64,000 nt of DNA, taken from Opitutia bacterium. GTDB taxonomy: Bacteria; Verrucomicrobiota; Verrucomicrobiia; Opitutales; Opitutaceae. Every line of letters starts with the position of its first letter. Within the stretch, counting starts at the first letter, position 1. Below, in pieces: positions 16,653 through 26,579 of the stretch. Position numbers and translations under genes: made by a program. Below the pieces are notes generated by a model. That model was not told the DNA's origin, did no database searches, and saw only the letters and a program-made list of their open reading frames with translations. The stretch is taken from NCBI GenBank assembly GCA_016187945.1, contig JACPIT010000009.1, positions 248,001 through 312,000 on the forward strand, given 5' to 3'.

Positions 16653-16963
16653 TCGCCGCGCTGAATTGGATAATGACGTTCCTCAAGAACACGAACCCCG
16701 TCGTTACGTCGGTGTTCGTCGGTGCGTCCGCCGTTGGGACCGTCTGGCAGCTCTTCAGTTCGCTCTGGCCAACTTTGTTCGCGCGCATCGACGCGCTGAC
16801 GGTCAACGCGACGGGTGGCGCGCTGTCGTTTCAGCCGTGCGGGTTGATCAACGCGATCTTTCCGCTCGCGGAACTGCTCAACTTTCTCGTCGCTTACGGT
16901 GCGCTGCGGCTCGCGGCCGCTGGCATCCGCATTGTTAAGAGCTTCGTTCCTACGATCGCGTGA
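16649..16963 (+). CDS. DUF2523-type pVI-like minor coat protein
   Basis: 104 residues starting in an ATGA overlap. Three hydrophobic segments (VVTSVFVGASAVGTVWQLF; the stretch around INAIFPLAELLNFLVAY; ALRLAAAGIRIV) match the small polytopic proteins (DUF2523/pVI) that sit between the adsorption protein and the Zot ATPase in many inoviruses. Position and topology support the call. It would be an inner-membrane protein incorporated at the virion end. Confidence 0.75.
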   Translation: MIAALNWIMTFLKNTNPVVTSVFVGASAVGTVWQLFSSLWPTLFARIDALTVNATGGALSFQPCGLINAIFPLAELLNFLVAYGALRLAAAGIRIVKSFVPTIA

Positions 16964-17709
16964 ACGGGAAAATTTGGGCAGTCACGGGGACGCTCGGCGG
17001 CGGTAAGACTACGCTCGGTGCGGAGGTGGCGCTGATCCACCTTCGCGGTGGCGGGTGGATGTTTACGAACGTCGCTTTTTTTGCGGATCGTGTCCGGGAG
17101 TGGATGGCGGAGGGTGGCCGGAAATTCGACCCTTCGCGGCTCGTCATGCTGACGGGCGAGCTGTCGGAATTTCACAAGCAGGTTTTTCGCGGCACGCCGG
17201 AGCAGCCGGTTCTTGTGCTGATTGATGAAGCGTCGCTGGACTTTAACGCGCGCGACTATCGAGACACGAGCCGCGACCTTCTCGCTTTTGTGAATTTCGT
17301 TCGGAAGCTCGACATTCACCTCGTTTTCATCACTCAGCGCTTCGAGGATCTGGACAAACAATTCCGCGCACGCGTGGCGGAGCTGTTCGTCTGCCGGAAC
17401 ATGAAGGCGCTTAAAATTTGGGGCATCATCCCCTGCCCGCTCCCGTTCTATTTTCGCGTTCGGTTCGACAACACGCGCGGCAACGGCCGTCCGGTGAAGC
17501 TCGACAGCGAAGTGGTGTTCCGCTCGTGGGCGTGGGGTCTGTTCGACTCGAACGCGCTCACGGGAAAAGGACACGAGCAATTTTTGGCGATGCAGACTGC
17601 GCACGCGTCGCCCCTCGAAAAAATCGAACGGCCGGCGAAACCGTCGGCGTCCCCGCTATGGCCCTACCTGTTGGCCGCGTTCTCCGCGGCGCTGTTCTCG
17701 TCATTCTAG
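16960..17709 (+). CDS. Zot/pI-type phage assembly ATPase
   Basis: 249 residues from a GTG overlapping the previous TGA. Walker A G10-T-L-G-G-G-K16-T17, Walker B VLVLIDE (D89-E90) and an ITQRFEDLD arginine/sensor-like stretch identify the P-loop domain of Zot (gpI). The hydrophobic tail LWPYLLAAFSAALFSSF ends abruptly at the stop, whereas pI normally continues into a periplasmic domain. That domain appears to be encoded by the overlapping frame at 17658-18230. The protein would drive extrusion of the virion through the inner membrane. Confidence 0.88.
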   Translation: MNGKIWAVTGTLGGGKTTLGAEVALIHLRGGGWMFTNVAFFADRVREWMAEGGRKFDPSRLVMLTGELSEFHKQVFRGTPEQPVLVLIDEASLDFNARDYRDTSRDLLAFVNFVRKLDIHLVFITQRFEDLDKQFRARVAELFVCRNMKALKIWGIIPCPLPFYFRVRFDNTRGNGRPVKLDSEVVFRSWAWGLFDSNALTGKGHEQFLAMQTAHASPLEKIERPAKPSASPLWPYLLAAFSAALFSSF

Positions 17710-18230
17710 CCTCGCTCGCCGGTGCCACGGCTGGGCGTTTCTTTCCGCGCTCAGAACGCGCGTCCGATGCGCCGAAGGCCTCGACTACCCCCGCGGCCCT
17801 GAACGCGCTACGGAGCGACACTGTGGCGTCGGCTGCGCCCGCAGCCGCCAACACCCCGGAGCCGGAAGCCTGGCCGGTCGGTTACATCGTCCGCGGATCG
17901 CGCGTCATTGTGCTGATGTCGGACGGGACACGTCGGACGGAGCGCGACCGCGAACTCGAAGGCGTCGAGATCAACTCGGTTACTTTGAGCGGCCGGAAAA
18001 TCTTTCGGCGTCCGCATCCGGGGTCTGGGGCGAAGGGAGCCGCAGTTAGCTCGGACGGCACGTCGGCCGTTCGTGCGTCCGCGCCAGCCGTCTCGTCAGC
18101 AGCGACCGATTCACGCGAAGGGGTAAGGGCGGATAGCGGCTCCTCGTGGTATACGGACAGTTATGGTGTGCAGCGCTTGCGGGAGAAACCATCTCTCGGG
18201 CTGTCTACTGAGAAACCTCTAAGCCGGTGA
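17658..18230 (+). CDS. Overlapping TM + periplasmic protein (pXI-like part of the assembly complex)
   Basis: 190 residues from the ATG at 17658, overlapping the Zot gene by 52 nt in the -1 frame. MALPVGRVLRGAVLVILASL is a membrane or signal-anchor helix, followed by a disordered Ala/Ser/Thr-rich stretch and a small domain (WPVGYIVRGSRVIVLMSDGT). In Ff phages the pXI protein is an internal restart of gene I covering the membrane and periplasmic part; here the same part is in a different frame. A -1 shift near the A6 run at 17618-17623 would fuse it to Zot instead. Its 3' end overlaps the convergent DUF2726 gene by 26 bp. Confidence 0.65.
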   Translation: MALPVGRVLRGAVLVILASLAGATAGRFFPRSERASDAPKASTTPAALNALRSDTVASAAPAAANTPEPEAWPVGYIVRGSRVIVLMSDGTRRTERDRELEGVEINSVTLSGRKIFRRPHPGSGAKGAAVSSDGTSAVRASAPAVSSAATDSREGVRADSGSSWYTDSYGVQRLREKPSLGLSTEKPLSR

Positions 18231-18702
18231 TGTGCTCCGCTATGCTTGCCCGTATCTCATCGGCAGAATATGCTGTTTGGCAGCGAAAGCGTAATAGCGG
18301 CAATCCGGCGTCTGCCGCTGCGCTGTTCTTGGTCGCGTCGCGCTCTTGTTGCCGTTGTCCTTTGTGTGACGAGTCATCGAGTTCGACGGCAACAAGTGGC
18401 TCGAACGTATCCGGGGCACAAATTACCCAGTCGAAATGTTTCTGGGAGATGCGCGAAAACTCGCCGTTCGTTCGGGAGCATGGCTCAACTACATCGGCAA
18501 CGCGCACCTTGGGGAAAATTTCAGCCTCGGGAAGCGCTGCTCGCAACGCGGCGAAGAACTGCCGTTCGGCAGGCGAGAGGAGTGCAGTCAGTTTACGGAA
18601 TTTTGGTCCGGAGGTTGTGACGGTCTTTTTCTTCGTGAGGAGCGCAGCGAACGCAGTCGCGATAACAACGAGTATGATTACGATGAGGAACAGTGTGGTC
18701 AC
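18205..18702 (-). CDS. Membrane-anchored DUF2726 nuclease-fold protein
   Basis: 165 residues. An N-terminal membrane helix (LFLIVIILVVIATAFAALL) is followed by a DUF2726 domain: LLSPAERQFFAAL, DWVICAP, VAVELDDSSH, a basic Arg/Lys stretch and AGLPLLRFRCQ. The Asp/Glu-Lys arrangement resembles Vsr/DUF559-like endonuclease folds, but activity is unproven. It is encoded against the structural operon and downstream of the RHH regulator, the place where temperate phages carry lysogenic cargo. Superinfection exclusion or defence is a reasonable guess, not shown. Confidence 0.75.
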   Translation of the reverse strand: MTTLFLIVIILVVIATAFAALLTKKKTVTTSGPKFRKLTALLSPAERQFFAALRAALPEAEIFPKVRVADVVEPCSRTNGEFSRISQKHFDWVICAPDTFEPLVAVELDDSSHKGQRQQERDATKNSAAADAGLPLLRFRCQTAYSADEIRASIAEHITGLEVSQ

Positions 18703-18795
18703 TTGTGGTGCGGCCCGTGCGCTCGGACAGTTAGTGGTGGTCTGCTTGCTTCGCCGAGTGCTACAAAGCTTGCAGAGGTTGACCGTCTGGAAAGC

Positions 18796-18999
18796 TCAGG
18801 ATGCGCGCCGTGTGCTGTGGCGTTCGTTTGCGACGCGTTCCTCTTCTTTTGATATCGCAGGTGAACCTTGCCCATACCACCAGCGAATTATTCCTGCCAG
18901 ATATTCGGCGTCCTTGTTTCCGACGCTCTTGCTGCGCGACCGCACTTCGGCTGCGATGTGCTCGGGGAGCGAAACGGTGAATCGCTGTTTCTCGGACAT
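18796..18999 (-). CDS. Ribbon-helix-helix repressor candidate
   Basis: 67 residues from the ATG at 18999 (a TTG two codons upstream is also possible). KQRFTVSLPEHIAAEVRSRS is the beta strand plus first helix of an Arc/CopG-type ribbon-helix-helix domain, and VGNKDAEYLAGIIRWWY the second helix. It is divergent from the integrase with 82 bp between starts, and a palindrome at 19045 lies in that gap, so it probably represses its own and the int promoter. It would be the lysogeny regulator of the element. DUF2726 lies downstream on the same strand. Confidence 0.75.
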   Translation of the reverse strand: MSEKQRFTVSLPEHIAAEVRSRSKSVGNKDAEYLAGIIRWWYGQGSPAISKEEERVANERHSTRRAS

Positions 19000-19044
19000 G
19001 TCCAAGAAATCGCAAAATTGACTGAAATTGCACTTGCATTCTTC

Positions 19045-19060
19045 TGCATAAATCTATGCA
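19045..19060. promoter_or_regulatory. Palindromic operator candidate between repressor and integrase
   Basis: Perfect dyad TGCATA-AATC-TATGCA in an AT-rich stretch of the 82-bp divergent intergenic region, 21 bp before the int ATG. Related half-sites (TTGCA at 19034 and ATGC at 19065) flank it. RHH repressors typically bind such arrays; binding is inferred. Confidence 0.55.
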
Positions 19061-19081
19061 AATCGATGCGGGCCGACAGTT

Positions 19082-20375
<1,294 letters not shown>

Positions 20376-20589
20376 ACGTGGCTCCTTCTCACGAAGGAAT
20401 GGCCAAAAAGGGGTCCGGCTTTGGCGTTGTCAACACTCCACTTCGCCGACGACGCGTCATGTGGGAGGGCCCGATTCATCGGGGCGCGGTCTGGCTGCGT
20501 CCGACGCCGCCGCCGCGGGCGCATGAACGGGCGGCAACGTAGGCCTCGACCGGACGTCCTGCGGCCCGCGCCGCCTCCGTCCAAAACAA
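20376..20589. other. Upstream region of tRNA-Asn, no gene seen
   Basis: No convincing reading frame. A minus-strand TTGACA lies at 20428-20433, a possible -35 for the tRNA, but the -10 at the expected spacing is poor. The rest is GC-rich without repeats that I recognise. Confidence 0.3.
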
Positions 20590-20613
20590 AAGCGCGTCCG
20601 TCGGGACGCGCTT
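20585..20613 (-). terminator. Terminator of the parvulin gene
   Basis: Perfect 10-bp stem AAGCGCGTCC (20590-20599) with GGACGCGCTT (20604-20613), 4-nt loop, followed on the minus strand by TTTTGTTTTGG. It lies 28 bp after the gene's stop. Confidence 0.85.
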
Positions 20614-20640
20614 CGAATTCCAAAACCGGACGGGGCCGGC

Positions 20641-21573
20641 TTACTTGCCGAAATATGCCGCGTCGAATGTCGGCTTCGCGTCGTCGACCAGCTTCTTCGT
20701 CTCGGCCTGGAGCTTCGTGGTGCGTTCGGTGCGTTCGAGCGAGACTTTCGCTTCCTCGAAGGGTGTGACGTTGCGCTCCTCGACTTTCAGGAAATGGTAA
20801 CCGTATTGCGTGCGGATGACCGGGCTGAGTTTGCCGACCTCGGTCGCGAACGCCGCCTGCTCGAACTCGGGGACCATCTGGCCGCGGCCGAATTCGCCGA
20901 GAAAACCGCCGGTCGCGCCGGAGCCGGTGTCGTCGGACTCCGTCTTCGCGAGATCGTCGAATTTCGCGGCGCCGGTCTCGACCTTCGTGCGCAGTTCCTC
21001 GGCCTTTGCCTTGGCCTGCTCCTCGGTCAGCTCGGGTTTGCCGGGTTGGGCGGCGGGGCTGCCCTTGAACGCGACGAGGATGTGGCGGGCCTTGGCCTTC
21101 TCGAACTCCCCTTTGCGCGCCTCGTAAGTCTTCTTGAGCTCCTCGTCGGAGACCTGCACCGCGTCCTGCATCTTCTTGAGCTGCGCGCCGGCGACGATCT
21201 GGTCGCGCACGTTGTTCACCTGCGCCACGACCTCGGGGTCCTTGTCGAGGCCCGCCTTGAGACCGGCGGCGGAGAGCAGCTTCATGCGCAGGTAATCCTC
21301 CGCGAACTGCTTCTTGCCCGGTCCGAGCGCGTATTCCTGATACTGCTGCGGCAGGCCTTTGACGGCCTCCTCGAATTCCGCGCGGCGCACCGCGACACCG
21401 TCGGCGGAAATCACGACCGCGTCGGGCGCGATCACGGGCGCGGCCGGGGCCGGCGCAACGGCCGCGGGAGCCGGCGCTGGCGCGGCGGCCGGAGCCGGCG
21501 CGGCGTTGTTTTGGGCGAAAACCGAACCCGCGACGAGCGCGGTGGCCGAAACGAGCAGGGCGAATTTCTTCAT
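20641..21573 (-). CDS. Exported parvulin-type peptidyl-prolyl isomerase
   Basis: 310 residues from the ATG at 21573. Signal peptide MKKFALLVSATALVAGSVFA, an Ala/Pro-rich linker (about 22-48), a SurA-like chaperone segment and a rotamase domain with ARHILVAF, GGFLGEFGRGQMVPEFEQA and QYGYHFLKVEE. It would help outer-membrane or secreted proteins fold in the periplasm, relevant here because of the TonB receptor and many exported enzymes. It is monocistronic with its own terminator. Confidence 0.9.
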   Translation of the reverse strand: MKKFALLVSATALVAGSVFAQNNAAPAPAAAPAPAPAAVAPAPAAPVIAPDAVVISADGVAVRRAEFEEAVKGLPQQYQEYALGPGKKQFAEDYLRMKLLSAAGLKAGLDKDPEVVAQVNNVRDQIVAGAQLKKMQDAVQVSDEELKKTYEARKGEFEKAKARHILVAFKGSPAAQPGKPELTEEQAKAKAEELRTKVETGAAKFDDLAKTESDDTGSGATGGFLGEFGRGQMVPEFEQAAFATEVGKLSPVIRTQYGYHFLKVEERNVTPFEEAKVSLERTERTTKLQAETKKLVDDAKPTFDAAYFGK

Positions 21574-21770
21574 GGAAAAGGCCGGACGTTGCACGGATGC
21601 CCGGCCGGCGTCGAGCGCAGACACGCCCCCGTGCCACCGGGTTCCCGCCCGCGACCGTGCGGTCGCAGCCGCGGCTACCGAAGAGACTTCCGCCGTAAGC
21701 GCACCGGCGCACTCGCCCGCGGCATTCGGGTTTCTTCGTGCCTGCTCGCGTCGAGCCGGATTTCGTCGCC

Positions 21771-23138
21771 TCAAAACTCAGCCACCGGCTCGCCGCCCTC
21801 GCGCCACACGGCCATGTTCAACACGAGATAGTTCCAGTTCTGGAAACCGCGATTCAGCACCGGTTCGCCGCTCTCGGGCAGGTAGTATTCGTGCAGCGCG
21901 CCGAAGCGCTCGAAGTCGCGCGCGAAGAGCCGGATCGTTTTGTCGGCCAGTTCGCGCGCCTCGTCGCGAAAGCCGTATTTCAACAGCCCGCGAAAAACCA
22001 AATAGTTCGACACGCCCCAAATCGGCCCCGTCCACATCGACGGATTCCCCGACGCGCGGACGTTATACATCTTCTCGAGCTTCGAGAGCGTGCGCACGCC
22101 GTAGGGGGCGTTGAACGTCCGCGCATCGCGGTAACGCTCGACGACGCGCTGCGCCTGCTCGGGCGTCGCGATCTCCGCCCAGAGCGCGAGGAAACCCGAC
22201 CACACGTCGATCCGCTGGATCAGGCAGTCGTAGTCGCGCGGGTAGCCCGCGTGCAGCCGGATCTTAGGGTCGGCCGTGAACGGTTTCCCTTCGTAGGGCA
22301 GCAGGTTCAAATCGACGCTGTAGAAAAATCCGTCGCGCTCGTCCCAGCAGTGTTTCTGCACGGCCGCTTTCAGCTCCTCCGCGTCGCGCTGGTATTGCGC
22401 CGCGATCTCGCCCTGCCCCAATCGCCCGCCGAGATAGGCGAGCGCGAGGAGTTCGCGATACATCAGGCAATTCAGGAAAATCGACCCGGAGCTCTTCGGC
22501 GGCCGCATGAAGGTCGCGGGATCGTTGTCGACGCCGATGGCGGTGTCGTCGTTCCAGAAGTAGAGGCCCGTCGCCGCGTGCCGCTGGTGCGCCTTGTAGC
22601 GGTTGACGAACGCCTGGAGCGGAAACAGCGCCTCGCGCAACCACTCCGCGTCGCCACCGTTGAGCCGCGTCAGAAACGCCGCGTGCTGCGCGAGGCAGGG
22701 CTTGTGCATGTTCGTCGCGTAGGTGTCGCCGGCCTGCGCCATCAGCTCCTTTCGCGCCCCGGATTTGCGCTGCAGGATGATCGGCACCCAGCCGTCGAAG
22801 CCGCCGTAGTGAAGAAAATTCAGCACGCAGCCCTGCTCGTGTTTCAGCGCCTTCGCCTTTTCCTCGGGCGTCGCATTCCCGGCGAGCACCTGCCGCAGCG
22901 CCACGTCGCTCAGCCACGAATCCCAATCCCACAAAATGTCGCCATACTGTGCGCTGCCCGGCGTGAGGAACGGAAACCTAAACGCCCCGCCCTCGTCGCG
23001 CAACATGCCCTGCCAGTCGCGCTGCACGTGCTCGCGGATGACCGCGATCTCGCGCGCCGGCACATTTTCCTCCGCCGCCAAACCGATTGCGGGAAACAAC
23101 AGCAGGCCCGACAGCGCCGTCCAAATTCTCGGGATCAT
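21771..23138 (-). CDS. GH63/trehalase-like (alpha/alpha)6 glycosidase, exported
   Basis: 455 residues from the ATG at 23138; the longer frame upstream lacks protein character. Signal peptide (WTALSGLLLFPAIGLA). Motifs such as DILWDWDSWL, GLYFWNDDTAIGVDND, NPSMWTGPIWGVSNYL and LHEYYLPESGEPVLNRGFQN are those of the MGH/GH63 group of inverting alpha-glycosidases. Likely cleaves glucosyl or mannosyl residues from an oligosaccharide in the periplasm; exact linkage unknown. It is next to the GH38 mannosidase, with a pair of operator-like palindromes in between. Confidence 0.8.
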   Translation of the reverse strand: MIPRIWTALSGLLLFPAIGLAAEENVPAREIAVIREHVQRDWQGMLRDEGGAFRFPFLTPGSAQYGDILWDWDSWLSDVALRQVLAGNATPEEKAKALKHEQGCVLNFLHYGGFDGWVPIILQRKSGARKELMAQAGDTYATNMHKPCLAQHAAFLTRLNGGDAEWLREALFPLQAFVNRYKAHQRHAATGLYFWNDDTAIGVDNDPATFMRPPKSSGSIFLNCLMYRELLALAYLGGRLGQGEIAAQYQRDAEELKAAVQKHCWDERDGFFYSVDLNLLPYEGKPFTADPKIRLHAGYPRDYDCLIQRIDVWSGFLALWAEIATPEQAQRVVERYRDARTFNAPYGVRTLSKLEKMYNVRASGNPSMWTGPIWGVSNYLVFRGLLKYGFRDEARELADKTIRLFARDFERFGALHEYYLPESGEPVLNRGFQNWNYLVLNMAVWREGGEPVAEF

Positions 23139-23282
23139 GCCGCGACGCTCTACGCAACCGCGCGAGCCGACGCAACGAGTTCCACGGCGGCCCGTCCGAT
23201 TCAGGGACACTCCGGGCCGCGCAACTCTCGCGCCAGCGATTTCGTAACCGCGATACGCCATCGCCCCGCCGCGCACGCGACT

Positions 23283-23350
23283 TTGTAGTCTATTAAACTA
23301 CAAAACCACTCCGTTGTCCGCCGGGCCACTTGTAGTCTATTAGACTACAA
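23283..23350. promoter_or_regulatory. Twin 21-bp AT-rich palindromes (operator pair)
   Basis: TTGTAGTCTATTAAACTACA (one more A follows; 23283-23303) and TTGTAGTCTATTAGACTACA (one more A follows; 23330-23350) are near-identical dyads with centres 47 bp apart, in the 277-bp gap upstream of the GH63-type gene. In DNA of this GC content such sites stand out and look like a cooperatively bound operator pair. The cognate regulator is unknown; the LacI-type gene at 26580 is one candidate. Confidence 0.65.
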
Positions 23351-23415
23351 ACCGAATCGGGCGAAGCGGCCGGAGGCTCGACTGGCTCACCAGAAAACCG
23401 ACCGTCAGCCGGACG

Positions 23416-26400
23416 TCAGCGCTTCGCTCGCGAAATGCGCACGCTCACGATCTCGTAACCGCGGAACGCCACCGCCCCGCCGCGCACGCGACCGAGCGTC
23501 TTCGCGCCGTCGAGCGAGCAGCGCTCCGCCGTCCACCCGTCCGCGAGCACGAGCCGCGCGCGGCCGCTGCGGCCCGCGACTTCGTGCAGACGCAGCACCC
23601 ACGCGCCGCGCCCGAGCGGCACCGCCCAGGCCGGCACGAGCGTCGGCGCACCGTCGACCGCCACGAGCCCGCTCGCGCGCGCCGGGCCGCGATACACGAC
23701 CGGCGGCGTGAACAACGCATCCGCCAGCGCCGCCGGATGCGGCAGCGCGTCGCCGCCATCGTAAGCGCCGATCGCGAACCGGATCGTGTGCCGCCCCTGA
23801 TCGGAAAACGGCGACGCCGGCTGGTGACGATTCAGTCCCGGCGGCGCTGCGTAGCGATGATCGTCGCAACCCGTGATGCGCGCGCCGCGCAGCAGCGAAA
23901 CCGTCAGCTCGCCGTCGCGCGCCGCGAAGCCGTATTTCGCCTCCGTCACGAGCGCGAGGCCTTCGCGTTCGCCGTCGTGCGCGACCGCCGCCCAGCGGCT
24001 GCCGGGCACTTCCCACTGCGCCTCCGCTGCCGGCTCACCGGCTTGCTGCACGCGCAGCGCACTGCCGAACGGCGCTCCGAAACGCGCCAGCCGCCCGCGA
24101 TACGCCGTCGGAAAATGCAGTTTCAACAGCGTCTGCGGCTCGCGCCAATCGACGTCCGCCTCGATCCGCAAGACCGCCGCGCCGCCCTCGAGGACGAAGC
24201 GCATCGTCAGCCTGCTTGCACGACCGAGCGTCCGCGTGACCGCCAGCACGACGCGCTCCGGTCCGCTCGCCTCGATCGCGAAATCCGGCCGGCCGCGCGC
24301 CGGTTCGCCGAACTCCAGCGAGTGACGATCGATGTCCCACGATTCGTAGTTCGCCGGCAGATCGCGATAAAGCACCGCGCGCGCGGCAGGGCCGGTCAGC
24401 GCGACCTCGCGTCCGTCGACGACAAGCCGGCGCAGCCAGCCATCCGCGCCGATCTCGGCGCGCACGCGATCGTTCGCGAGCACGCGGCCGGCGATCGTCA
24501 CGGGTGCCGGCGGTTGCGCCGGCGTCGCAGCGAGCGGCGCGCTGGTGAGCGGCGGAAGTTCGGCCCACTGCGCGCGCCTGGCTCCCGGACGCTGCACCCA
24601 ACCGCGCCACGGTTGCGGCAGCGGGTTGAACGCGTGCAACGCGCCGCGCGCGCTCGCGAGCGCGGCTTCCGTCGCGACGGATTGTTCGCTGGCGAGCCGT
24701 TGCAATTCCGGCACGCCCTCGGCGTAGACGTCCGCCACCGAACTGCCGGGGATGTAGTCGTGGAACTGCGCGAACACCAGCCGCCGCCACGCTGCGGTCA
24801 AGTCCGGCACCGCACCGGTCGCGATCGCGACCGCTTCGCGCACCTGGAGCGCGCGTTCGAGTCCGCGAAACGCCGATTTCAGGTCGCCGTGCGTCGTGAA
24901 CGTGCCGCGGTGATACTCGAGGTAGCACTCGCCTTGATAAACGGGCAGTTCGCGCCGACGCCGCGCGAGGCGCGCGAAAAATTCCTCGGGCTGCGTCCAC
25001 GCCACCTCGGGCGCGCCGGCGAGCCGGTTGAAACGCCGCGCGCGTTCGCACATTTCCTCGGTCACGCCGCCGCCGCCGTCGCCGTAGCCGACCGGATGCA
25101 AAAACTCCGGATGCACGTCCGACTGCGCGTGGCCGCGCGCGTTCGCATCGAGTTCGTTAAGCTGCACGCGGCTGTTGTAGCCGACGCCGTGCGTGAGGTG
25201 CGCGACGACTTCGCTGCCGTCGGTGCCGCGCCACACGAAGCTGCTGAACGGGAAACGCGTCACCGCGCTCCAGGCGAGCTTGGTCGTGAAAAACCACTCG
25301 ACGCCCGCGAGTCGCATCAGTTGCGGCAGGCAGCCCGTGTAACCGAACACGTCGGGCAACCACAGCAGGCGCGACGGCTCGCCGCGCAACCGGCGGAACT
25401 CCGCCTGCCCGAGGAGCAGGCTGCGCGCGAGCGCTTCGCCGCACGGGAGCTGCGTATCGCTCTCGACGTCCATCGCCCCGGTCGGCTGCCAATGCCCGGA
25501 CGCGATGCGCCGCGCCACCGCGCGCGCCAGCGTCGGCGCGCGTCGCTCGACGGCGCGGTAGCTCGCCGGCTGGCTGTAGGCGAAGCGGAACTCGGGGTAG
25601 AGCTCCATCAACCGGTTCATCGTCGAAAACGTGTGCACGGCTTTCGCCTCGCCCATCCGCTCCGGCCACAGCCACACGAGGTCGATGTGCGCGTGCCCCG
25701 TGAGCGCGGAGCGCACGCGGGCGCGATCGTCGCGCAACTCGCGCAGCGCCGCCGCGAGACGCGACTGCAACGCCGCCACGCCGCGCGTCTCGAACGCGTC
25801 GCACGCCCCCGAGAGCAACCGCAGCAACCGCCGGTAAATCGGAGTCGCCTGCTCGACCGTCGGCTGCAAACCGACGCGCGGCAGTTCGCGCGGCGGCGTG
25901 GGCGTTTGCTGCGCGCGCAGGTGCATCATCAGGTCGAACAGCGCCTGCAAATCCTGCGTCGCGTTCCACGCCGCGTCGTCGCGCCGCGTGAGCCACGCGC
26001 CGGAAAACACGCTGCCGCACGCCGAGAGTCCGGTCGCGTCGGGATGCCAGATGGCGGACTGGCAACAGTAGCCCTCGATCCACGCCTCGCGCACACGCGC
26101 CGGCAGCGCCACGCGCCGGTGCGCCACGTCGAAGCCGTAGTAAGGCGTGCCGTCGATCCACAGCGTCGCTTCGCCTTGATCGCGCCATTCGAGGTAGCGC
26201 CGGCCCGCCGCGCGCTCGGCCGGAGGCAGCGCGAGCGCGAACCAGCGTTGTTCGTAGAGCCGGCCCCACACCTCGCCCGCGCGCACCGGCGCACGGCGTT
26301 CGCGTTTCGCTTCAGCGAGCGGACGATGCCGCTCGGCGGCGGCGGTCGCGGTCACCGCGATTTCGCGCGGATCGAGCCAGACCGATTCGCGCAGGCGGCG

Positions 26401-26460
26401 CAGCGTCGCTTCGACGCGGTTCGGCACGAGTTGCAAAAAGGGATTGGGGGCGGCAGGCAT
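23416..26460 (-). CDS. GH38 alpha-mannosidase, cytoplasmic
   Basis: 1014 residues without signal peptide. GHAHIDLVWLWP is the zinc-binding start of the GH38 catalytic domain; ESDTQLPCGEALARS and WLPDVFGYTGCLPQ (nucleophile Asp) follow, then the middle three-helix and C-terminal beta domains. It removes alpha-mannose from imported oligosaccharides. It is divergent from the LacI regulator (119 bp between starts), which probably controls it. Together with the GH26, GH63 and GH2 enzymes it points to a mannose-rich substrate. Confidence 0.93.
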   Translation of the reverse strand: MPAAPNPFLQLVPNRVEATLRRLRESVWLDPREIAVTATAAAERHRPLAEAKRERRAPVRAGEVWGRLYEQRWFALALPPAERAAGRRYLEWRDQGEATLWIDGTPYYGFDVAHRRVALPARVREAWIEGYCCQSAIWHPDATGLSACGSVFSGAWLTRRDDAAWNATQDLQALFDLMMHLRAQQTPTPPRELPRVGLQPTVEQATPIYRRLLRLLSGACDAFETRGVAALQSRLAAALRELRDDRARVRSALTGHAHIDLVWLWPERMGEAKAVHTFSTMNRLMELYPEFRFAYSQPASYRAVERRAPTLARAVARRIASGHWQPTGAMDVESDTQLPCGEALARSLLLGQAEFRRLRGEPSRLLWLPDVFGYTGCLPQLMRLAGVEWFFTTKLAWSAVTRFPFSSFVWRGTDGSEVVAHLTHGVGYNSRVQLNELDANARGHAQSDVHPEFLHPVGYGDGGGGVTEEMCERARRFNRLAGAPEVAWTQPEEFFARLARRRRELPVYQGECYLEYHRGTFTTHGDLKSAFRGLERALQVREAVAIATGAVPDLTAAWRRLVFAQFHDYIPGSSVADVYAEGVPELQRLASEQSVATEAALASARGALHAFNPLPQPWRGWVQRPGARRAQWAELPPLTSAPLAATPAQPPAPVTIAGRVLANDRVRAEIGADGWLRRLVVDGREVALTGPAARAVLYRDLPANYESWDIDRHSLEFGEPARGRPDFAIEASGPERVVLAVTRTLGRASRLTMRFVLEGGAAVLRIEADVDWREPQTLLKLHFPTAYRGRLARFGAPFGSALRVQQAGEPAAEAQWEVPGSRWAAVAHDGEREGLALVTEAKYGFAARDGELTVSLLRGARITGCDDHRYAAPPGLNRHQPASPFSDQGRHTIRFAIGAYDGGDALPHPAALADALFTPPVVYRGPARASGLVAVDGAPTLVPAWAVPLGRGAWVLRLHEVAGRSGRARLVLADGWTAERCSLDGAKTLGRVRGGAVAFRGYEIVSVRISRAKR

Positions 26461-26579
26461 GGCGCGAAGTGCCGGCGATGATCGGTCACTCGCCGTCCGC
26501 GCGCAATCGCAGGCTCGCCGCGTGCAACGAGTCGCACGGAATCGCTTTACGAGCGCCGGCGTCGCGCCACACTGCGCGC

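Noticed and set aside
16960-17709. Zonula occludens toxin activity
   Set aside because: The name Zot comes from the family; the visible features are those of a phage assembly ATPase and no toxin peptide is evident.
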